A stretch of DNA of 11,051 nt from an uncultured Veillonellaceae bacterium (GTDB taxonomy: Bacteria; Bacillota; Negativicutes; Veillonellales; Megasphaeraceae). The notes under the pieces were generated by a model. The model searched no databases and was not told where the DNA came from. It saw only the letters and a list, made by a program, of their open reading frames with translations. Positions 4,997-11,051 of this stretch are shown here, piece after piece (positions within the stretch are counted from its first letter, which is position 1; the number at the start of each line of letters is the position of its first letter). The DNA lies in assembly GCA_900546795.1 (NCBI GenBank), contig UREG01000053.1, positions 1 through 11,051 on the forward strand, in the 5' to 3' direction. Both the position numbers and the translations under genes were made by a program.

Positions 4997-6832
4997 TTAT
5001 TCTACTGTTACGCTCTTTGCCAGATTTCTCGGTTTATCTACATCAGTACCGCGGGCAACAGCGGCATAGTATGCCAGAAGCTGCAGCGGAATTACCGCTA
5101 AAATCGGAGCGGTAAATCGGTCGGTCCGAGGGATTAGGATCGTATGATCCACTTCTTTTCCCAGTTCCGTATCCCCTTTCATGCCGATGCCGATGACAAT
5201 AGCATCGCGTGCTTTTACTTCTTTGATGTTGCTGATCATCTTATCCTGCACATCTTCCTGGGTAACCAGAGCCATGACAGGAACGCCTTCTTCAATCAGC
5301 GCCAGCGTTCCGTGCTTTAATTCACCGCCGGCATATGCTTCCGCATGGATGTAGGAAATTTCTTTCAGCTTCAGCGCGCCTTCCATAGCAACGGCATAGT
5401 CCAGCGACCGGCCGAGGAAAAACGCATCTTCTTTATTGCCGTATGTTTCTGCAAATACTTTAATTTCTTCGGCGCTTTCAAAAATTTCACCGCATTGTTC
5501 CGGCACAGCTTTTAAATCTGCCAGAATTTTTTCTTCTGCTTCCGCCGCCAATACGCCGCGAAGCTGCCCCATGTATACAGCCAGCATCAGCAATGCTACC
5601 AACTGCGTCGTATACGCTTTTGTCGAGGCAACTGCAATCTCCGGGCCCGCCCAAGTATAGACGACCTGATCGGCTTCCCGCGAAATGGAAGACCCTAAAA
5701 CATTGGTTACTGCCAATGTACGGGCGCCCAATCGTTTTGCCTCTTTCAGCGCTGCCAGCGTATCGATCGTTTCTCCCGATTGACTGATGACGATGCACAA
5801 GGTTCGTTTATCCGTGAGAGGCTCCCGATACCGGTATTCAGATGCAATGTCCACTTCTACCGGAATCCGGGCAATTTTTTCAATATAGTATTTTGCTACC
5901 AAACCAGCGTGATATGCCGTTCCGCAGGCAGTAATCAGCACCCGATCTATCGACGCCATATCTTCTTTAGTCCATGCCAGTTCATCAAATACGACTTGTT
6001 TGCCATCTTTGCTGATACGGCAAGTCATCGTATCCCGAATCGCTTTCGGCTGTTCATATATTTCTTTGATCATGAAATGTTCGTAGCCGCCTTTTTCCGC
6101 AGCTTCCGCATCCCAGTTTACTTCATATACTTTTTTAGCGATCGGCGTGCCGTCCAGATCTGTAACCCAGACTTTATCTTTATATACGAGCGCCATTTCT
6201 CCGTCTGCCATGATATAGGTACGGCGAGTATAATTGATAATCGCCGGAATATCCGAAGCAATGAAGTTCTCGCCTTCCCCCAGCCCGATAATCAGCGGAT
6301 TGTCTTTTTTAGTACAAATAATTTTATCCGGTTCCATCCGGCACATCATGACCAGCGAATAAGAGCCTTCAATGCGTTTGAGCATACGGCGCACGGTGCT
6401 TTCAAAATTTCCATCGTACATATCTGCCAGCAAATGAGCAACTACTTCCGAATCCGTTTCAGAGCTGAAATGATATCCTTTTGCCAGCAATTCTTCTTTC
6501 AGGGAAAGATAGTTTTCAATAATACCGTTATGTACAATGACGAAATCCCCTTTTTCATCGCTATGCGGATGGGAATTCATATCCGACGGACGGCCATGCG
6601 TCGCCCACCGCGTATGTCCGATCCCCATATAGCCATGGTTCGGATGCGCTTTTACTTCTTCTGCTAAATTCGCCAAGCGGCCCACTTTCTTTTGAATCGT
6701 TATTTTCTGTGATGCCTGATCATACACGGCAATGCCGGCGGAATCATATCCCCTATATTCCAGTTTAGACAGCCCATCCAGCAAAAAATCTGAAGCCTGC
6801 CGAGTACCGACATAACCTACTATACCGCACAT
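4997..6832 (-). CDS. glmS: Glutamine--fructose-6-phosphate aminotransferase (isomerizing)
   Basis: GlmS converts fructose-6-phosphate and glutamine into glucosamine-6-phosphate and glutamate, the first committed step to UDP-GlcNAc. The 611-residue protein has an N-terminal class II glutamine amidotransferase domain starting MCGIVGYVG, with Cys2 as nucleophile after Met removal, plus HTRWATHG (73-80), HNGIIENY (101-108) and ETDSEV. Two SIS sugar-isomerase domains follow: TACGTAYHAG (301-310) and SQSGETIDTL (350-359), then a second SIS domain over roughly 460-590. Catalytic Glu491, His507 and Lys606 correspond to E. coli Glu488, His504 and Lys603, and the C-terminus NLAKSVTVE is canonical. AGGAGG at 6841-6846, 8 bases before the ATG, fixes the start. 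It lies downstream of glmM in the same direction and has its own promoter. Confidence 0.98.
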   Translation of the reverse strand: MCGIVGYVGTRQASDFLLDGLSKLEYRGYDSAGIAVYDQASQKITIQKKVGRLANLAEEVKAHPNHGYMGIGHTRWATHGRPSDMNSHPHSDEKGDFVIVHNGIIENYLSLKEELLAKGYHFSSETDSEVVAHLLADMYDGNFESTVRRMLKRIEGSYSLVMMCRMEPDKIICTKKDNPLIIGLGEGENFIASDIPAIINYTRRTYIMADGEMALVYKDKVWVTDLDGTPIAKKVYEVNWDAEAAEKGGYEHFMIKEIYEQPKAIRDTMTCRISKDGKQVVFDELAWTKEDMASIDRVLITACGTAYHAGLVAKYYIEKIARIPVEVDIASEYRYREPLTDKRTLCIVISQSGETIDTLAALKEAKRLGARTLAVTNVLGSSISREADQVVYTWAGPEIAVASTKAYTTQLVALLMLAVYMGQLRGVLAAEAEEKILADLKAVPEQCGEIFESAEEIKVFAETYGNKEDAFFLGRSLDYAVAMEGALKLKEISYIHAEAYAGGELKHGTLALIEEGVPVMALVTQEDVQDKMISNIKEVKARDAIVIGIGMKGDTELGKEVDHTILIPRTDRFTAPILAVIPLQLLAYYAAVARGTDVDKPRNLAKSVTVE

Positions 6833-6875
6833 GTGTATATCCTCCTATATAATACAGTTCTTGTTACCTGTTTCT

Positions 6876-6906
6876 ATCATTCTACCATTTTATTATAAAT
6901 CATTCT
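6876..6906. repeat. Paired ATCATTCT direct repeats around the glmS -10 region
   Basis: Two identical 8-base copies (6876-6883 and 6899-6906) start 23 bases apart, about two helical turns. They bracket the proposed -10 hexamer of the glmS promoter. They could be half-sites for a regulator, but two short repeats in AT-rich DNA may be chance. Confidence 0.3.
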
Positions 6907-6916
6907 CATCGGTCAA
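6887..6916 (-). promoter_or_regulatory. Sigma-A-like promoter of glmS
   Basis: On the minus strand TTGACC (6916-6911) and TAAAAT (6892-6887) are separated by 18 bases, close matches to the -35 and -10 consensus. Transcription would start near 6880, giving a leader of about 48 bases. No terminator is visible between the glmM stop and this promoter, so glmS may also receive read-through from glmM. Confidence 0.65.
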
Positions 6917-6940
6917 TAGAAAGAAGATATTTTATGCTTT

Positions 6941-8290
6941 TTATATACCGATTTCCCGTTCAATCACTGCCGCAATATCCTGGGTGATCCGATCCAGTTC
7001 CTCTTGATCCGGCCCTTCTGCCATGACTCGAATCAGCGGTTCCGTACCGGACGCACGCACCAGTATCCGGCCTTCCTCGCCCAGTTCGGCTTCGCCCGCT
7101 GCAATAGCCGCCATGATCAGGCTGTGTTTTTCCCAGCCCAGCTGACTGGTAACCCGTACGTTTACTAATTTTTGCGGATATTTTTTCATCTCTCCTGCCA
7201 ATTCCGACAATGGGCAGCCTTTTTTCTTCAGCAGCGCCAAAATCTGCACCGCCGTCAGTATTCCGTCGCCCGTCGTATTGTGGTCAAGGAAAATAACGTG
7301 TCCCGACTGTTCGCCGCCCAGGCAGTATCCGTCCTGCAGCATGCGTTCCAATACATAACGGTCACCCACGCCGGTAGTCACGGTCTGGCAGCCTATGGCA
7401 GCCACGGCTTTATGAAAACCAATATTGCTCATCACGGTACCAACTACCGTATCTTTTTTCAGCCGCCCTTGTTCTTTCAAATCTTTTGCACAGAGGAACA
7501 TGATTTGGTCGCCGTCCATTTCCCGGCCCAATTCATCTACGATCAGGCATCGATCCGCATCGCCGTCATTGGCAATCCCAATCTGCGCTTTCGTTTGCAG
7601 CACCGTTTCCTTCAAGCTTTCCATATGTGTTGAGCCGCAGTGATCATTAATATTGATCCCATTCGGCTGATTATGGATCGACACGACGGACGCTCCCAGC
7701 CGCCGGAATATTTCCGGGCCTACCTGAGACGCCGAACCATTTGCCGCGTCATGGACGATACGCAGTCCGTCCAGTCGAACATCGGTCGTAGAACAAATAA
7801 AGTCTATATATTCATCCCGCAGTTCCGGCCGAATTTCTACCGCACCGATTCCCGCACCGGTCGGCCGGGCGTCTAATTCACCGCGGCTGTCCTGCAGTAA
7901 AATCTGTTCCAGTTCATCTTCGGTTGCATCCGGCAGTTTAAACCCATTGTGATCGAAAAACTTGATCCCATTATCCTGGAATGGATTATGCGACGCAGAG
8001 ATCATGATTCCCGCTTCATACTGATGTTTTTTAGTCAAGTAGGCCACTGCCGGCGTCGGCACAATTCCTAAATGAATGACGTTGCCGCCGACCGAACAAA
8101 TACCGGCTGCCAGCGCCGCTTCCAGCATCGTACCGGACCGGCGCGTATCCCGGCCGATCAAAAATACCGGGTGCTCTTTCTCCCGTCCGAAATAATATGC
8201 GGCAGCCCGCCCCAAATGATAGGCCAGTTCCGGCGTCAGCGATTCATTGACCACACCGCGTATTCCATCTGTACCAAATAATCTAGACAT
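6941..8290 (-). CDS. glmM: Phosphoglucosamine mutase
   Basis: GlmM interconverts glucosamine-6-phosphate and glucosamine-1-phosphate for UDP-GlcNAc and peptidoglycan synthesis. The 449-residue protein is the normal family length. It begins MSRLFGTDGIRG and carries the phosphoserine loop ISASHNP (catalytic Ser100), the Mg-binding DGDADR loop (242-247), the sugar-binding GGEQSGH segment and the C-terminal phosphate-binding RASGTEPLIRVM (from about 412). The start codon touches the stop codon of the upstream oxidoreductase gene (no gap), and GGAGG at 8299-8303 lies inside that gene's last codons, 8 bases from the ATG. Translation of the two is therefore probably coupled. Its place downstream of cdaA-cdaR fits the known cdaA-cdaR-glmM gene order of Firmicutes, where GlmM binds CdaA and lowers its activity. 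Confidence 0.98.
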   Translation of the reverse strand: MSRLFGTDGIRGVVNESLTPELAYHLGRAAAYYFGREKEHPVFLIGRDTRRSGTMLEAALAAGICSVGGNVIHLGIVPTPAVAYLTKKHQYEAGIMISASHNPFQDNGIKFFDHNGFKLPDATEDELEQILLQDSRGELDARPTGAGIGAVEIRPELRDEYIDFICSTTDVRLDGLRIVHDAANGSASQVGPEIFRRLGASVVSIHNQPNGININDHCGSTHMESLKETVLQTKAQIGIANDGDADRCLIVDELGREMDGDQIMFLCAKDLKEQGRLKKDTVVGTVMSNIGFHKAVAAIGCQTVTTGVGDRYVLERMLQDGYCLGGEQSGHVIFLDHNTTGDGILTAVQILALLKKKGCPLSELAGEMKKYPQKLVNVRVTSQLGWEKHSLIMAAIAAGEAELGEEGRILVRASGTEPLIRVMAEGPDQEELDRITQDIAAVIEREIGI

Positions 8291-9901
8291 TTATTGTTCC
8301 TCCCTTTTTTCCCATGGGCTAAATTCTTTCATAACGGCAATTGCACTTTCCGCACCGTCCAGCGCCGCGCTCATAATCCCGCCGGCATATCCGGCGCCTT
8401 CGCCGATCGGATACAGACCGTTCGTATTTATAGAAAGGCGCTGTGCATTTCGCAATATCCGCAGCGGAGCACTCGTTCTTGTTTCCACTCCGGTCAGGCA
8501 GGCCATCGGGTCGTCAAATCCTTTTATCCGATTGCCAAAATAAGGCAGTGCTTCTGCCAATGTTTCACTGACAAAATCCGGCAATACCTGATGCAAATCG
8601 GTCATAACTACGCCAGGACGATAGGAAAAGAGACCGCTTTTTTCCGCCAATTCTTGTGAATGCGCTAAAAAATCGCCTACAAATTGTGCCGGCGCCTTAT
8701 ACGTTCTGCCGCCAGCCTCATACGCCAGCCGTTCATAACGGCGCTGAAACTCTACGCCGTCCAGCGCCGAACCGCCCACATCTTCCGGCATGACATTCAC
8801 TACAAGCGCACTGTTGGCAATCCCGCTGTCCCGCGCATGCAGGCTCATGCCATTGGTTACCACTCCCCCGGCTTCCGATGAGCCGCTGATAACCGCGCCG
8901 CCGGGACACATGCAGAAGGAATAGGCCGTTCTTCCGCTTGGCGAATGATAAACCAAACTGTAATCTGCCGCCCCCAGTCCCAGCGATTCGGCATCACAGC
9001 CGTATTGGCTGTAGTTAATCACCTGCTGGTCATGCTCTATCCGCAATCCTATGGCAAATGGTTTCGCTTCCATCGCCACGCCCAGCTGATAGAGCCGTTC
9101 ATAGGTATCTCTCGCGCTGTGCCCAATGCACAAAAGCACCTGGTCCGCGGCAATCGTTTCCGTTCCATTTACCGTAACGCCGCAGACCACACCGTTTTCT
9201 ATCTGAATATCGGTCACCTGCGAGCCAAACCGCACTTCACCGCCAAAGGCAATAATCTGTTTTCGGATATTTTTTACTACATCCCGCAGAATATCCGTCC
9301 CTACATGCGGTTTATGAAGATATAATATTTCGTCCGGCGCCCCAGCCTGTACCAGAAAAGAAGAGATCTCCATCAACCGCGGATGCGTTACCCTCGTCGT
9401 CAGTTTACCATCGGAAAAGGTGCCTGCTCCGCCTTCGCCAAACTGCACATTCGATTCCGGCCGAAAATTTCCCGTCTGCCAGAATTCCGCTACATGCTCC
9501 GACCGGGTATCTACGTCATAGCCTCGTTCCAAAACGATAGGCGCATACCCTTCTTTTGCCAAATAAAAGGCGGCCATCATTCCTGCCGGCCCAAAGCCAA
9601 CTACAACCGGCCGATGATTCAGCTCGGTACGCCCTTTTTGTATCGGTTCCGGCGCTTCCAATTTCATGCGCGTAATATTTTTATCTTTCTGGCACCGCCG
9701 CCAGATATCACTTTCATGCCGCACCTGCACCTGCAGCGTATATACAAAAGATATATCCGGTTTCCGGCGCGCATCGATCGCACGCCGTACAACCTGTACC
9801 GTTTCTATATCCTGTTCCCTGCACCGCAGTTTTTTCGCCGCCAGCGCTTTAGGCGTAAGCGTTTGGGTCACAGGCGTTCTCAAGTTTATGATCCGCAGCA
9901 T
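8291..9901 (-). CDS. FAD-dependent oxidoreductase, COG2509-like
   Basis: The 536-residue protein matches the uncharacterised COG2509 type of FAD-dependent dehydrogenase. An N-terminal domain of about 90 residues precedes the dinucleotide-binding fold, where VVVGFGPAGMMAAFYLAKEG (99-118, GxGxxG at 102-107) and the acidic VLERG end of strand 2 (123-127) bind the FAD ADP moiety. Further FAD-family segments are EGGAGTFSDGKLTTR (156-170), LLCIGHSARD (256-265) and the C-terminal YPIGEGAGYAGGIMSAALDG (497-516). A CMC pair sits at 330-332. No signal peptide or membrane segment is seen, so it is probably cytoplasmic. The physiological substrate is unknown. The gene sits between cdaR (14-base gap) and glmM (no gap), so it is an integral member of this operon. 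AAAGGGG at 9909-9915, 7 bases before the ATG, supports the start. Confidence 0.87.
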   Translation of the reverse strand: MLRIINLRTPVTQTLTPKALAAKKLRCREQDIETVQVVRRAIDARRKPDISFVYTLQVQVRHESDIWRRCQKDKNITRMKLEAPEPIQKGRTELNHRPVVVGFGPAGMMAAFYLAKEGYAPIVLERGYDVDTRSEHVAEFWQTGNFRPESNVQFGEGGAGTFSDGKLTTRVTHPRLMEISSFLVQAGAPDEILYLHKPHVGTDILRDVVKNIRKQIIAFGGEVRFGSQVTDIQIENGVVCGVTVNGTETIAADQVLLCIGHSARDTYERLYQLGVAMEAKPFAIGLRIEHDQQVINYSQYGCDAESLGLGAADYSLVYHSPSGRTAYSFCMCPGGAVISGSSEAGGVVTNGMSLHARDSGIANSALVVNVMPEDVGGSALDGVEFQRRYERLAYEAGGRTYKAPAQFVGDFLAHSQELAEKSGLFSYRPGVVMTDLHQVLPDFVSETLAEALPYFGNRIKGFDDPMACLTGVETRTSAPLRILRNAQRLSINTNGLYPIGEGAGYAGGIMSAALDGAESAIAVMKEFSPWEKREEQ

Positions 9902-9915
9902 TCCACTGCCCCTTT

Positions 9916-10824
9916 CTATTCGATTTCCAGCCGTACCGTAATGGTATTCGGAGTCATCACTACTCCATCAATTGCCGGTATTTCTACAGTTCTTTCCGTC
10001 GTTTTATTCAATCCGCTCAAATCAATCGGCGGGAGATTGACATGCCGAATCGCTTCTATCGCTTCTTTGCTGCCGCTTATCTCTACCTGCGCCGGTGAGA
10101 GAACAGCCTGCATGAACCGATTCTGATCCGCTACTTCTCCATATGTCACCAAATGAACTGGTACCGTTTTCTTCACAGCATCCTGCACCATATTCACCGA
10201 TACATTGACCTGCCGCGGCACGATCGTCAGCGTATCGATTTCCTGCCCATTTTTATCCAGCAGCCGAGCAGCCGCCATAAATGTAAAGCTGCTTTTTTTG
10301 CCTTGAATCGGCACCGTAACCACCGCTTTGTCGATCTCCCGAATCACGCGCTGCGCGCCGCTTACCGTGATCGCCGCCGGCTGGAAATCTACCTGCTGTA
10401 CTGCCGTTCCCGCTTCCAGACGGCCGTTTAACTGCGGCGTCAGCGGAATCTCTTTTACACTATACACATCGATAAGCACAGTAGCCTGACGAATATCCTG
10501 CGATACCAATTCCGTTCCCGCCGGCACTTCCAAATGAACCGGCAGCTTCATTTCGCCTTCTTTGGCATCTGCCAAATCCACATAGGCACGAAACGCAGTC
10601 GGAGTCAGCTTCATGATCGTGTTCCGCGGCGCCTTTACCCGCACCGTCAGCGTAGCGGGCACATCAGAAGCAATCAGCGCGTCATTCAAGTTCTCTATAC
10701 TGATCGGCACCGTATACGTCCCATCCGTCATCGGATTCTGCTCGTTCATAATAAACAGCCACAGTACGACGGCAAGCAGCAAACAAATGATTTTAGATAC
10801 CCAATGGCTTCCCCAATTCATCAT
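9916..10824 (-). CDS. cdaR: CdaR, YbbR-domain regulator of the diadenylate cyclase CdaA
   Basis: CdaR is a membrane-anchored, largely extracytoplasmic protein that modulates CdaA-dependent c-di-AMP synthesis. From the preferred start the protein has 302 residues: a short N-terminus, one transmembrane anchor at about residues 12-26 (IICLLLAVVLWLFIM), then three consecutive YbbR-type beta-rich repeats of roughly 80-90 residues with recurring 'P-v-x-v...G' and 'tVrV/vsV' strands, ending ITVRLEIE. I chose the ATG at 10824 over the one at 10839. GGAGG at 10833-10837 lies 8 bases before 10824, and this ATG overlaps the cdaA stop codon in an ATGA arrangement; the ATG at 10839 has no proper ribosome binding site and would place the GGAGG inside the gene. 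The direct linkage to cdaA supports the identification. Confidence 0.93.
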   Translation of the reverse strand: MMNWGSHWVSKIICLLLAVVLWLFIMNEQNPMTDGTYTVPISIENLNDALIASDVPATLTVRVKAPRNTIMKLTPTAFRAYVDLADAKEGEMKLPVHLEVPAGTELVSQDIRQATVLIDVYSVKEIPLTPQLNGRLEAGTAVQQVDFQPAAITVSGAQRVIREIDKAVVTVPIQGKKSSFTFMAAARLLDKNGQEIDTLTIVPRQVNVSVNMVQDAVKKTVPVHLVTYGEVADQNRFMQAVLSPAQVEISGSKEAIEAIRHVNLPPIDLSGLNKTTERTVEIPAIDGVVMTPNTITVRLEIE

Positions 10825-11051
10825 TTCGAAGGCCTCCATTTAAATAATTCTTTAATTCCACTTGCCGGCTGTGCCAAAAAAGTCTCCAGCGCTGCCCGCA
10901 GCGTTTCCCGATTCATATGCCGATAAATATGGCCCCCATACGTATAGGAAATCGTTCCCGTTTCTTCACTGACCACGACGACCACAGCGTCAGCCAATTC
11001 GCTCATGCCGATCGCCGCCCGGTGCCGCGTCCCCAATTCGGTAGACAGCGA
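10821..11051 (-). CDS. cdaA: Diadenylate cyclase CdaA, C-terminal part (5' end outside window)
   Basis: Only the last 76 codons are present; the frame stays open to the right edge of the window. The visible part begins SLSTELGTRHRAAIG, the conserved DAC-domain GTRHRAA motif involved in ATP binding and catalysis, followed by MSELADAVVVVVSEETGTIS, a typical end of the DAC fold. A roughly 35-residue C-terminal tail follows. CdaA makes c-di-AMP from two ATP at the membrane; its N-terminal transmembrane helices and DGA motif would lie beyond base 11051. A TTG within this stretch (11036) is an internal leucine codon, not the start. It is the most upstream gene seen of the cdaA-cdaR-oxidoreductase-glmM unit. 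Confidence 0.95.
   Translation of the reverse strand, partial: SLSTELGTRHRAAIGMSELADAVVVVVSEETGTISYTYGGHIYRHMNRETLRAALETFLAQPASGIKELFKWRPSK
10833..10837 (-). promoter_or_regulatory. Ribosome binding site that sets the cdaR start
   Basis: GGAGG on the minus strand lies 8 bases before the ATG at 10824 and inside the end of cdaA. The cdaA TGA stop (10823-10821) and the cdaR ATG (10824-10822) share two bases, so cdaR translation is probably coupled to cdaA. Confidence 0.8.

Noticed and set aside
5780..6667. Open frame of 295 codons on the plus strand
   Set aside because: It lies wholly antisense to glmS, which has complete family motifs. The translation is low-complexity, rich in Phe, Ile, Arg and His, with no recognisable domain, and no ribosome binding site stands out.
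6833..6940. Possible glmS ribozyme
   Set aside because: The space is too short, the promoter lies within it, and no ribozyme-like conserved core was seen upstream of the AGGAGG site.
9383..10126. Open frame of 247 codons on the plus strand
   Set aside because: It is antisense to the FAD oxidoreductase and cdaR and has the composition of a reverse-complement shadow, with no family signature.

Overview
This window looks like the chromosome of a low- to mid-GC Firmicutes-type anaerobe. A Negativicutes genome is my best guess, but it is inferred only from gene order and protein style. No mobile element, CRISPR array, tRNA or rRNA gene was seen. There are nine coding sequences, one of them cut by the window edge. 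Eight are on the minus strand and one, a LysR regulator, is on the plus strand.

Region 1 (1-4913) is an accessory catabolic-looking module. In transcription order (minus strand, from 3593 down to 36) it holds a creatinase-like member of the M24 'pita-bread' hydrolase family, a uroporphyrinogen-decarboxylase-family (MtaA/CmuA-like) methyltransferase, and an L-cysteine desulfidase/UPF0597-family Fe-S lyase. A LysR-type regulator is read divergently from the far side of a roughly 390-bp AT-rich intergenic region that contains several dyads. The hydrolase and methyltransferase genes are 27 bp apart. The desulfidase-like gene follows after 108 bp and has its own extended -10 promoter. A GC-rich hairpin at the very left edge (1-18) probably ends the unit.

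A strong bidirectional terminator (about 4947-4988) separates the LysR gene from region 2.

Region 2 (4997-11051, all minus strand) is a core cell-envelope and c-di-AMP locus. In transcription order it holds the 3' end of cdaA (diadenylate cyclase), cdaR (YbbR-domain regulator, ATGA overlap with cdaA), a COG2509-type FAD-dependent oxidoreductase, glmM (start codon directly abutting the oxidoreductase stop codon) and glmS. glmS has its own sigma-A-like promoter and a short leader with no room for the glmS ribozyme. GlmS makes glucosamine-6-phosphate from fructose-6-phosphate and glutamine. GlmM converts that to glucosamine-1-phosphate for UDP-GlcNAc and peptidoglycan synthesis. CdaA/CdaR make and tune c-di-AMP, and CdaA and GlmM are known to interact in other Firmicutes.

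The most interesting part is region 1. The hydrolase has lost the canonical M24 metal ligands while keeping a creatinase-like His/Glu/Glu set. It is co-encoded with a methyltransferase-fold protein and a cysteine desulfidase-like enzyme, a combination whose substrate I cannot assign.
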